Assembly: GCA_017163975.1 (NCBI GenBank)
Contig: JAFFSR010000010.1
Location: 1 to 64,000 of the forward strand
Length of the DNA: 64,000 bases
Reading direction: 5' to 3'
Origin: Anastatus disparis
Lineage: Eukaryota; Arthropoda; Insecta; Hymenoptera; Eupelmidae
Numbering within the stretch: position 1 is the first letter of the stretch; each line of letters opens with the position of its first letter. Positions 35,201-46,493 of this stretch are shown piece after piece. Made by a program: the position numbers and the translations under genes. The notes beneath the pieces are model-generated. The model was given only the letters and a program-made list of their open reading frames with translations. It had not been told where the DNA came from and made no database searches.

Positions 35201-36281
35201 TGAGTTAGAAGTTTTTCGACTGACAAAAAAAATGGAATGGTTAAGAAATGCAAAAGAAATTAAAGGTATTCAAAAGATTCACTGTTGGAAAAGTGAACGA
35301 AACCAAATCTACACTGCCAAAACTTCGAGACATGAGTGGCAAGAAGTAAATTGAAAGGTTTTATTTAAATTCGGATTTTTTTATTCACATTAGTTCTCAA
35401 TTCATTAGTGTTCTTTCTTAATTGTATCGCATATTATTTGTTCATTGAAAATGACCAAATAATATATTTTATTATTTAAAAAACTCACCTTTTCAAAATT
35501 CAAAATTCAAAATTCAAAATTCAAAATTCAAAATTTAAAATTCAAAATTCAAAGTAAATATATTTATTTAAAGTTTCAGTATTTTTTTTTTAAACTTTAA
35601 ATCGTCATAACTTTGGTTCTAATTGATCAAAATATTCGATTCGGGGTTTATTTTACAGATTATTGTTGATATTTTTGATATATTAATAAATAAAAGCATG
35701 AAAATAGTTGTAAGAATACGTAAAGTTGGAAAAATAGTACAATGCGCCATGGTATCAATGTTTTAAAATCGAAAATATAAAAAAAAACGTTTAAAAATCT
35801 GTTAAAAAAAAATAAGGCAAAATCGCATATTTTCACCTACCCTAAAATTTAGTATTTTTTATGTATAAAATCATATAAATTTCAAAAAAAAAAAAATATA
35901 GTTTTTGAGAAAATCGTGTTTGAAATAAATCGCTTTTTTCGGTTTTTCGTAAATAACTCAGTGAGATCAAATTGTATTACAAAAATCGAGATTGCATTTC
36001 AAACTAAACTAAATTCCGCACACTTTCGTTAAAAGAACGCTCAAAAAGGTTAAAAATTGACGGAGCTATAGTCATTTAAAAGTAGAGGTTCATTTTCAAT
36101 TTTTGAATTTTCGTTTTTACATCCAACACTAGAATCGCTGTAGTAAAAAAAAAAATTTTTTTTGAGCGTTCTACGAGGTAAATTTCATCTTTATATACAT
36201 AATAGAAGGTATTTCTATTACTTAGAAGAAAAAAAAAATTTGATCAGTGACGGCCTGCATGAATCTGAATGGAATCAGCCA
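32213..36281. mobile_element. 4.07-kb DNA transposon with ~725-bp terminal inverted repeats, family unassigned
   Basis: The ends are TGGCTGATTCCATTCAG and its complement. The arms (32213-32938 and 35557-36281) are long and nearly identical, differing mainly in homopolymer lengths. A CA dinucleotide flanks both ends (32211-32212, 36282-36283) and may be a short target duplication. It interrupts the second Helitron just after a TTTTTTCAG block shared with the first Helitron. It contains one gene (33291-35354) and a 10-bp tandem repeat, ATTCAAAATT, at 35492-35552. I cannot assign it to a named superfamily. Confidence 0.85.
33291..35354 (+). pseudogene. Transposase-like protein of the long-TIR element, broken
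   Basis: The protein begins MASLIVKMKCKDLKERHKK with a Cys pair (KVCPSCYKIL). It shifts frame near 33510 and again near 33815, then runs to a TAA at 34680 and continues in the same frame to 35354. The middle part has Cys pairs (CLCVYCENL, CKECP) that may bind zinc. The C-terminal part has NFAENW, ISDGAASHFKNRYQF and SSATGHGKGACDGIGG. I recall the pattern DFSEN...SDG..xxFKN...HGKG.CDG.GG from many uncharacterised arthropod and cnidarian proteins and take it as a DDE-like nuclease core; that is inference. Here the first Asp position is Asn (codon at 34698). With two frameshifts and one stop, it is inactive. Confidence 0.7.
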
Positions 36282-37180
36282 CATAATAAAACAAAAAATA
36301 AAAACATACTTTAAATTTTCTATAAAAAAAAATTTAATATAAAATAATAAAAAAGAAAATGAAAACAAACTTTACATTTTCTATAAAAAAAATAATAACG
36401 AATTTATTTAAACTACAATTTAATTAATATTAATAATAATTAAATCATTATAAAATGGAATGGGATCCAGTTTCAAATGAATACATTGTTGTAGAAAACT
36501 TACAACATCAAGAAAAATTAGATGATTCAAATAACCAAATAAACGAATTTGAAAGATTTCAAGAGTAGTACGAAGAATATATGGAAAATTTGAATGAAAA
36601 TACAGATTTATCTAGATTAAATAATGCAATTAATAACTATATCGGTATTAAAAATGAAAAACTTCATTTTGAAAATTGGAACAACGTAACATATTATTAT
36701 GAATATATGACAAATAAAATTATTCAATATAAGTTAGAAATACGTGATCCAATAATGGAATATTATATCACAACTCAATACAATATATTATAAATATTTA
36801 TTACGTATTGCTAATATAATTTTCTTTATATTATAAAATATAATATAAAATATGTTTAAGTAATAAATCAATAAAAATAATAGATATATCTTTTATAATA
36901 ACAGAAAATCAATCAAATATATTAAAAAACAAAATTAACATACATTTCATACATCAAAAGGACTCAATTGCATTAAGATATATTTAAAAAGAAATAAATA
37001 TAATTTAATAAAATAGAAAATATATACTTTACAATTTTATTTATGAAGTACATGAATTACTAATTAATTGAATTAATATTATTATAATTATGATAATGGC
37101 ATTAAAAGTTGAAAAAAAAAATCCTATTATAACTTATATATTTTTAATTGAATTCAAATGTAATAAAATGTTTAAGGAAT
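36282..37180 (+). other. Second Helitron, region after the helicase, with a small ORF
   Basis: The ATG at 36455 opens a 112-codon frame (MEWDPVSNEYIVVENLQ...) broken once by TAG near 36566-36568 and ending at 36793. It is acidic and tyrosine-rich (YYYEYMTNK). No such frame is visible at the matching place in the first Helitron. Function unknown. The rest is AT-rich and non-coding. Confidence 0.5.
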
Positions 37181-37511
37181 TGCTACGTACATTATATTGT
37201 ACGTATATTATAATATAAGACATAGAATAAGGTAGAAACTCGGAGAAATGCGACTCCGAGTTCCGGACCAAGAGTCGCACGATGCGCGAAGTGCTGATTC
37301 GGCACTTCGTCGCGGGCAACTTACATCGTCGTTTTGGACGACGACGAGCGACAGACCATCGCCGGACGCGCTAGAACAAAGTAGTAATCAGTCTCTCTCT
37401 CACTGTAATTACTTTATAATAAATAACAGACAACTTCGTATTAATTCTCTTGTAATTATTTTACATCCTCACACTCCCCATAGGAGTGCGTATCAAAAAT
37501 CCCACGTAACA
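37181..37511 (+). repeat. 5' LTR
   Basis: TGCTACGTAC...CCCACGTAACA, with AATAAA at 37418-37423 and a G/C-rich centre of short palindromes (GACTCCGAGTTCC; GAAGTGCTGATTCGGCACTTC). It differs from the 3' LTR by three transitions. Confidence 0.96.
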
Positions 37512-37514
37512 TTT

Positions 37515-37528
37515 TGGTGGCAGCGGTG
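37515..37528 (+). other. Primer-binding site, probably tRNA-Leu
   Basis: TGGTGGCAGCGGTG begins 3 bp after the LTR. It is complementary to the 3' end of animal tRNA-Leu of the CCGCTGCCA-ending type (family knowledge). Confidence 0.7.
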
Positions 37529-38501
37529 TGGGATACGCAGTGAGGTTTTTAGAAAAAATAAAATTTCTTTTAAGAAATAAACTTAATAAAAAAAAGCGCG
37601 TCAAATAAATTAGAGAATTTTTTTTTTGAGAAAGAGAGAGAGAAATAATTCGATTAATTGAATAGCTTAATTAAATACATTTTTTTTGGCGAATTTTTTT
37701 TATTAAATATTTTTGAAAAATCGCGTCGCGAGTTGCAACGCAGAAGATCGGAACGAGAGGAAGGAAGGAAGGAAGGACGTCCAAAAAAAATTATAACCAA
37801 AGAAATGAGAGTGCTCCTTATCACGCTGCTCACTCTCTGCTGCAACAAGTAAGTACAAATTTATATAAATCGTAGTATAGTGTCCCACGGGGTTAGTACA
37901 GGGTCACGGGAAAATCCGAATGAAAAACAGATAGAATAAAAATTAGAAATTTTTCTTTTTCTCATTTTAGTTATAAAAGTGATTAGTACGCGAATATAGT
38001 GTGCGTTAGGAAGTGAAAAAAAAAGGAAAACGAGCGCGAGCGTAACAGAGAAATAGTGCCGTTCTTAAATAAAAGAAAATAATATTCAAATATTGGAAAT
38101 TTTAATAAATCCTTGGAAAAAAATTAAATTCAAACAAGCGAGGGCGTGCAAATAATAAATTTCAATATCCGGGTTATTTATTAAATTGTTTTTCTTTCTC
38201 TTCAATTTTCAAAAAAGTCTAATTAGTTTCAAAAGCATATTATCAGAAATTATTATAAATATATTCGCTTATTTACGTGATCAAATAATAAATTTTGCAG
38301 TAAGGAAAGAAGTTAAAGAGGGGAAGTTAACATTTGGATTATATTAATTTGATAGTTGATTTGTAACGTTAACGTTTACGGCAAGGTTAATTAATTATCA
38401 GCGCGCATAAGAAAACGTAAACGCTTCACCTTCTCACGCGTAATTTAAAGGGCAGTAATAAAATTCAAAAAAATTAAATTGTAAAATCTTATTTATCGAA
38501 T
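37529..38501 (+). other. LTR-element 5' leader
   Basis: About 970 bp before gag has no long frame. It has A-rich stretches and a (GGAA)n-like patch, AGGAAGGAAGGAAGGA, near 37760. Packaging or promoter elements cannot be recognised by eye. Confidence 0.6.
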
Positions 38502-40625
38502 ATGTCGCTCATTAATTTATTTTCAAAAAAAGACGAAAAAGCGAGACGTAGAGGATGTTCATTGTCTCCTATTAGAGGTTCGCGCAGTGAAGAAATCTTA
38601 GCCGCATTCGGGAACGAAAGGATATCATTTCCGACCATGTCACAGAACACGGTGTATATGCCAATGTACACTCCGAGATATGGTGAAAATTTAACAGTTA
38701 ATTTGTCAGAGAAAGAAATGAAAGAATTGAATGAAAAATACAAAAGAGCCGCGTCTCAGGGTTTCGAATTACCCAAAGAATCATTAAATATTATGAAAGA
38801 AAGGAACATAGTAAGTAACGGCACGCTCCCACGGAATAAGAGAGAAACCGAGGCTCAAAAATCGAAATCAGAGGAAAGCCCAAAAACCAACGAAACGTGG
38901 TTAACATACGCGTACCAGGGCCCGAACCAGCTAGTTTATCCTTCGATACCATACAATTACGCGAGTTTTCCGCAACAAATTCCACAACCATGGAGTAATA
39001 TGATGCCAACGCAAGCCAACTCAAATTTTCCAATAAATTCACCGACAAATACTAACTACGCATTAAATACGCAACAAATAAACCCCATGTTAAATATGCA
39101 AAGCGCAAACTTTCAGAATATACCTCAATTATCATTACATCAAGCGATAAGGCAAATACCATATTTTGACGGGAGCGTAGATAAATTACCCCTATTTTGC
39201 TCTGTATTAAGGAACATAGTAAATAGTTTTGGGCCAGGTAGTCAAATTCTTATTATATACGAGTTAGCAACGAAACTCACGGGAAAAGCGGCAGATATTT
39301 TTACAGCGCGATTGATGCAATATGAATCTATCGAGGCGCTGATAAAAGACTTAGAGGCGCAATATAATAATATAACAGTGATGGAAGAATTATCAACGCA
39401 ATTAAAAATAATTACACAACAACAAGGCGAATCGGCAGCAGATTACGGCGCGCGGACGCAAGCTTTATTGAATAGGCTTTTAGTGATTTACGACACGGTG
39501 CCCATGTTAAACTTACAAGATCGATTAGCAAAAAAGCAGCTAATAGAGAGAGATGCGTTGCAATATTATCTGTTTGGACTAACTTCACCCTTAGACGTAC
39601 AAGTGCGCTGCGAAAAACCTCTAACGTGAAGAAAGGCTATACAGCTTGCAGCTGATTTTGAAAATAAACAAAAGACGCGACTTTTTGCACAGATGCAAAA
39701 CTCATTTATAAACGGCCTGCAACCCGTAAATTCGATAGCACAAAATACGCAATCGCTGTCATTATGGTCTCAACCGAATATTAATAGCATGATGCAAATG
39801 ACGCAAAATCAACATCAGTTATTAAATACAAATAAAGTGCATGAAGCACAAATAAAAGCAATGCAAGCTACGCCTGTAAAAATAGAAAATGGTACAAGTG
39901 CAGTTAAATGTAGCTATTGTGATAAAGAAGGCCATAAAGAAGGCGCGCGCATTAAGAAGAAATATGATAAAATACAATGCGCTTATTGCGATAAGATGGG
40001 GCACGCGACGGCAGAGTGTCAAACACTAAGAAATGATGCCGAAAATGGTATTATTCATGCACAAAATAAAAATAATGCGCAAAATGTTAATAATAATAAA
40101 AGAAAACAATCAAATGATAACAGAAATTATACGAACGGTCCGCGAGGCAATTATAGCAGAAGTAATTTCAACGATAATAATTACAATAGAAATTACAATA
40201 ATAATAGTTACAATAGAAATTTTGATAATAATTATGGCAGAAATAATCCTAATAATAATTATAACAACGTGAATGCTAATAGTAATTACAGAAATAATTA
40301 TAGCAGATTTAACAGTGGGTTCAATAGGAACGGAAACTATGACTCACGCAATAATGAATATAATTATAATGCGCAAGGACCGCCGCGTTATAATAATTAT
40401 GCACGTAACGATAATAGAAATGATATAGGTTATAATAGAGGTCGTAGTAGAGACAACAGTCGTGAGAGATATCAATATAACAGGAACGAAAATCAAACGC
40501 GCGACCCGGATAGAGAGCGGGATTCAAACGCAAAGATAAATGAAAATAATCAAAGTGATAAAATGAACGAGCCTTTAAACTCGCAGGATGTCCGCCGCAA
40601 TCCTCAGGCGCCGGGCAGGCATTAA
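38502..40625 (+). pseudogene. Ty3/Gypsy gag, one in-frame stop
   Basis: ATG at 38502. A polar N-terminus is followed by a capsid-like helical region (PYFDGSVDKLPLFCSVLRN, then AADYGARTQALLNRLL) around residues 215-340. A TGA at 39627-39629 stops the frame, which reopens unchanged and reaches two zinc knuckles near 39907-40020. The first, CSYCDKEGH, lacks its final Cys (Arg in its place); the second, CAYCDKMGHATAEC, is complete. The C-terminus is a long Asn/Tyr/Arg-rich low-complexity tail. The protein would form the particle and bind genomic RNA. The stop is explained by one C-to-T change from CGA. Confidence 0.87.
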
Positions 40626-40690
40626 TTAATAATGATCAGAATATATTAAATAATAATAATAAGCATGTAAAAATTAGACGCACAATAAAC

Positions 40691-43600
40691 ATGAAACTCG
40701 CGTGCGCAGGGCGTAATCCGCCTATTGTTAAACTGGAAAGTCGGAATTTAAAAGAAAAAAGTGCAAGATTTTATGTTGATTCAGGAGCAGATATTTCCGT
40801 AATAAAGGCCAAATGTATAAATGAAAATACAAGTATAGATAAGCAGCATATTTTAGAGATTACAGGCGTCGTACCAGGAGAAATGTATACGTTAGAAAGA
40901 GCAGATATGACTCTTCAAGGACTACAGTGTGAGGTCCATATTGTCCCAGATAGCTTTCCTGTAAAAACAGATGGGCTACTAGGCTGGGAAACTATTAGTG
41001 AGCACAACGGACATATAAATGCCGTACATAAGTGCATTGATTTTATAAAATTATCGATTCCCTTTGAGCGGGTGGAAACAGTGGAAATTCCCGCAAGAAT
41101 GAGACGCGTTATTGCTGCAAAAGTTATAAATAATGATGTAGAAGTAGGCTGGGTGCCACTTCAAAATTTAGGGCCAGGAATATTATTCGGAAATTTTATT
41201 ACGGAAAATAAAAATGGTAGAGCATACGCAGTATGTATAAATACGAATCATAAAAATATTGAAATTCCGACTCCAGAGGTAGAAATTTTTCCATGCGAGG
41301 TTATTAAAGAAGATAATAATTTTTATGCCGGTGAGGACGGCAACCACGAAGGAAACGAAGTTTCCGATTGCAAAAAAGTTAGACGCGCAATGTCGGAGTA
41401 CGCGCAACAAAATTCAGAGAAAAAAAGTGCTGATGCTGAAATAAAATATGTAGACAGATGCATGGCAAATAAAACTCCTTGTGAAATAAAAGAAAGAGTG
41501 GAAAAAATAATGGAAATGTTAGACTTAGAAGAATTAAATAAAGAAGAAAAAGAGCATGTTCGAAGCTTGATATCCGAGAACCCCTTCGTTTTCGGTCTAG
41601 ACGATGAGTTGCTCCCAGCAACAAATATTTTAACACATAAAATAAAAACGACTCATGAGGAGCCAATACGTGTGAAACCATACAGATATCCGATAGCATT
41701 AAAAAATATTATGCAGCAAGAAATAAAGAAGTCACTGGAAAAAGATATTATAGAACCATCTATGTCGAGTTATAGTAGCCCAGCATGGATAGTTAACAAG
41801 AAACCTGACCCTCAGGGCAGGAAACGCTGGCGTTTGGTGACAGATTTTCGCCAACTAAATGAAATCACTGTGGGAAGTTGCTATCCACTGCCGTTAACTT
41901 GTGACATCTTAGAAAATTTAGCGTCAGCAAATTATATTACCGCCGTAGACCTTAAGGACGGCTATTATCAGGTAAAGATTGATGCAAAAGACGCACATAA
42001 AACTGCGTTTTCAGGGCCATCGGGTACATATCAGTACAAGCGTATGGCTATGGGGTTATGTGAAGCACCCATGACCTTTAGCAGAGCAATGGCTCTAGCG
42101 TTACAAGGCTTGCAAGGTTCAGAATTAGAGATTTATTTAGACGATGTAATAATTCATGCAGAAAATTTAGAACAGCATACACTAAGATTTAAAAGATTTT
42201 TAAAATGCATTGAGAAAGCTAATCTAACAATAGAACCAAAGAAATGTCAATTTTTAAGACGCGAGGCGAAGGTATTAGGGCATATAGTAGGAAAAGGGCA
42301 AATTAAAACAGACCCTAAAAAGATAGAAGCAGCGCGTGATTATCCTATACCAACAAATAAAAAGAAAGTAAAACAATTTTTAGGCTTTGTTGGCTATTAT
42401 CGTCGATTCATAAGAGATTTTGCAAGCATAGCAAGACCGTTACAGAAATTAAGTTCGAAGAAAGAGAAATTTCTGTGGTTAGAAGAACATCAAATAGCAT
42501 TTGACACGTTACGTGAGAAGCTATGCGAGGAGCCCGTGTTAGCCGCGCCTAACTTAAGCGAGCCATTTATAGTAACAACAGATGCGTCTGATTATGCAAT
42601 AGGCGCAATATTAAGCCAAAGAACAATCGGCGAAGATCGACCTTGTGTATATGCCTCACGATGTTTAAAAGGAAGCGAACTTAGGTATACTGTATATGAC
42701 AAAGAATTGTTAGCAGTAGTTTTTGGAAAAGAACAATTTAGGCCTTATTTATACGGTACGAAATTTACAGTAGTTACGGATCATGAGCCGTTAAAACATT
42801 TCCATACAAGCACAAAGCCGGATTTAAGATTCAATAGATTAAAAGCAGCTTTACGAGGGTATACATTTGACGTTGTGTATAGGCCAGGAAGGAAAAATAA
42901 TGCAGCTGATGCATTGTCTAGAAATCCGGTAATTGCAGATGGCGAAGAAAATCCTGAATTACCACGTGCAGAAATGTATCAATTAGCAGATAAGCAAGAA
43001 AATCAGGAACCAAGCGCAAACGAATGCGGTCCGCCAGCAAGAATTTTTATTACACGCGCAATAAATAAAAATGCGAATAAAACTAAAGAAGAAGATTCAA
43101 GTTCAGAAAATTCTGATAATCCTAAAAAGAAAATTTTTATTAAAGAAACAAGTGACGAGTCAGAAATCAATAGTATAACCGGATCCGAAGAAAATTGGAA
43201 TTATGCAAAAAGAAAGAAAGACCCTTGGAAAAGATCAGCGTACAGAAAGAAAAGGCGAAATAAGAAAGCGTTAAAAACACGTAAAAGTCAAGCATATAGA
43301 AAGAAAAAATTGATTCAAGCTGAAAATATAATAAGTCAAGCAAAAGACGACGGTAAGCTCGCATATATGCGAAAAAGCACAAACATGCAAGAAGGAATTC
43401 TTGCAGCAAGTACACCAGTAGATAAGCCACATGCAGTGTCATCAAGAAAAGAAAAGAATACGTGTGAGCCAGCGAGCGAAATATCAAAAAATAAAAGTAT
43501 ACTGAAAAATAATAGAAACAGCTGCGATGTAGAATCGCCATTAGAGCCAATAAATGTAAAATCGAAAGCATCTCAACACAACGGCACCAAAATAGTAAAA

Positions 43601-46493
43601 GAGAAGGAGACACAGGATGATTCACAACACACTTCGCAAAGTAAAGAAAGTAGCCGAGGAAGTATATTAAATCTGATCCCAGAAATGATAACAAAAATGC
43701 GTGCTCGATTTTTAGTTGATGTGCAAGAACGAGAGATAAATGGTAGAGAAGGTGTACAAATAAATATATGGGAAGAAACTCCAGGAGAAGTAGCAGAAGC
43801 ACTAAGAGGCGACGTACCTCGAGAAATAATAAATCAAACAGATTTTAATGAGCGAGAAAAAGTTCGACCTCAAATGCCAAGAGAATACTACAAATTAGTA
43901 CCAAACATAAGCTTAGAAAAAGATAAAGAGAAAAAATCATTAAGAATAAGTTCTGAAGTCGAAATTATTGACAGTGAAACAGACAAAGGTTCATATTTCG
44001 AGGACGAGCTTGAGGTACAAGATACAAATAAAAATCAAGAAAAAGAAATTATAAGTGAGAGTGAAAGCAAGAGAGATAAGCATGACGTCAGTGAATCTGA
44101 GTCGCAAGACGAAAGCATGGAGCAGGAAGAGAATGAGAGTGACGTAGAGCTAGATAAAAATGATTTAGATGAGACTGAGTCGCAAGACCTTGAAGAAGAA
44201 GAAAAAACTGACGAAGGAAATGAGCATATGAATATAATAGAAGCAGTACAAAACGATGACGAAAATGGACCAATAAGTTGGAGTAATTCTTTTAATGATG
44301 GTGCGGGTGTATTCGAAGTATATGATGCAAGTGATGAATGCGCACAATACTGGTTAGATTTGATAAGGGGTGACAATATACCGAAAGACCGTAATTGTTT
44401 TTTTCACTCAGTAATTAAAGTATGTAATTTAGGAATGTCCGCAAATGAATTAAGAGACATTTTATTAGACGCAATATCATTAGGCGCATGTGGAGACCCG
44501 CAAACAGCAGAAGCTATTTTGATGTCACGCACAAGACACGCAGATGTTGATTGTGTATTTATATTTTCGTGCGAGTTTAATCAAAATATCTGCGTGCATT
44601 TTATAACAGATTATGATGAAACACTATATTGCCATTTCAAGGCAAATAGTTCAAATAATTTTATTCATCTACATTTAAAAGGAAGGCATTTTACGCCGTA
44701 CCTTTATACAAGGAAAAATAATATAGTAAAAAGACATCAAAATAATAAAGAAAACGAAGAAAGTACAGCGTCGAGCGAAAACGACGACGATCAACGAGAG
44801 AATAATATCAACAAGCCAGGTATTCCTATTACACCTACGACAGACTTACTGGCGCAAAGAGAAAAGAGTCAATCACATAAGATAAGTGATGCGCTCGAGC
44901 GTTGCCTTGTAAAGAATGCAAGGCCGCCGCGCGAGAAACCACCTTGAGCTCCGTTAGATGACGAAGTACCACAGCCATTTAGTAAATTAAAAATATTAAG
45001 AGATCACCCATTTAAATATAAAGAAAATTTAATTTATACGATTTCAACAGATTTTTACATTAATACAGAAATAATTGAAGCGCTTATAGAGCGGCAATAT
45101 ATAAATCTGGAAGAAATATCAAACAGAAAATTTGCAGTCGGCGAGGTACACGTATCTAATTACAAAGATAATTTCATATTTTGTGCATTCGTTAAAGCAC
45201 ATATTGACGACAAAATATTAAAAGGAGATATTAAAAAGTGTATCAAAAATTTAAAGAAAATAATTGTACAATACGATATTCGATACGTTAGCGTCGTGAG
45301 AGACTTAGCAATGCTCTCAACTAGCGACTGGGCATACTTCATAGAAATGTTTAATGGAATATTCGCAAATATGCCATTAGTAGCAGTATTTTACCAAAAT
45401 AACATTCTAGTACCACCAGTAGAGGATAGATATAGATTACTCAAAGAATATCATGAGGCAGCTATAGGTGGGCACAGAGGAATAAATAAAACGTATAGCA
45501 AAATAGCAGCAGATTATTATTGGAGAAACATGAGACCAGACGTGCGACAATTCGTCCTAGGCTGCAAAAACTGCTAAACAAAGAAACTAGTACGTGTTAA
45601 AATACGGCTGCCTATGTTGATTACAGACACACCTGCAAAAGCCTTTCAAAAATTATCTATGGATTTTTACGGGCCATTAAAGCAAACAAAAGAAGGATAT
45701 AGATATGTGCTAACAGTGCAAGACTGGCTAACTAAATATTGTGTCTTAATACCGACGGTGCATGCAGATGCAGAAAAAGTAGCACACGCCCTTACACGGA
45801 AAGTGTTGGCATATTTTGGGCCGCCGTCTGATATTGTTACGGATCAAGGCAGGCATTTCGTAAATAACCTACTTGAAGAATTTGCAGAGATATTTAAAAT
45901 AGAAAAATATTGCACAACTGCGTATCATCCTCAAAGTCAAGGAGGAATCGAACGCATGCATCATACAGTCACAATATTTAAAAGCATATATGGAAGAAAA
46001 GTCAGATTAGGCCGAATGGCTAGACTTATGCCAGTTAGCTTATAACACTACAAAACACGAAGCAACAGGATACAGTCCTTACGAACTAGTGTTCGGATAC
46101 AAAGCACGTATGCCATCAAGCTTTCCACTGAAGGAAAAATTACAAACATATGATGAATATTTAAAAGAAACGGTAGAAAACCTTTCTCAATTACAAACAT
46201 TAGCGGCAATGAACTTAGTACAGGCCAAGTACAGGTCAAAATTTTACTACGATAAGAAATTAAACACTAAACACTTCCGAGAGGGTGAGAGCGTTTACTT
46301 ACTAAAACAACCGCAGAAGGGTAAATACGACGCGCAATATGAGGGACCGTACGAAATCATAGAGATAAATAACGCGAAACATAATGTAACAATAAAAAAC
46401 GCGAGTAAGATAAAAACGGTTCACGTAGACAAAATAAAGCGCGCAACTACAGTAAAAGCACCTCCTCCTTTCACAGACAAAGCAAGTAATTAA
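40691..46493 (+). pseudogene. Ty3/Gypsy pol: PR-RT-RH, OTU-like and macro-like inserts, integrase; four stops, one shift
   Basis: The first open block (40691-44947, 1418 residues) has aspartic protease DSGADIS (residues 30-36), RT (RWRLVTDFRQLN near 378; YLDD at 482-485) and RNase H (VTTDASDYAIGA near 627; TDHEPLKHF near 697). It then has a ~400-residue charged, low-complexity stretch, then an OTU-like domain (residues ~1225-1340). After TGA at 44945 the same frame holds a macro-like stretch (45000-45400) and the integrase HHCC finger (H...H...CKNC), stopped by TAA at 45575. The catalytic core follows (MDFYGPL, TDQGRHF, GGIERMH: D, D, E). A frameshift near 45980 and a TAG near 46004 precede the integrase C-terminus (46089-46493). 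Protease, RT, RNase H and integrase active-site residues all survive. Confidence 0.9.
44360..44720 (+). other. OTU-like cysteine protease domain within pol
   Basis: IPKDRNCFFHSV matches the OTU nucleophile motif (D-x-x-N-C-x-F), giving putative Asp at residue 1233 and Cys at 1236. KGRHFTPYLY near residue 1333 supplies the expected late His preceded by a hydrophobic strand (NFIHLHL). The helix after Cys and ~100-residue spacing fit OTU deubiquitinases. The WG-type motif is not clear. Placement between RNase H and integrase is unusual for Ty3/Gypsy. Confidence 0.62.

Noticed and set aside
37248..37580. Frames through the LTRs (also at 48613)
   Set aside because: Identical in both LTRs, cross poly(A) signal and LTR edge; regulatory DNA, not a gene.
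43167..44376. Long minus-strand frames opposite pol
   Set aside because: Antisense shadows of the purine-rich, low-complexity tether; Leu/Ser-rich output is typical of this artefact.
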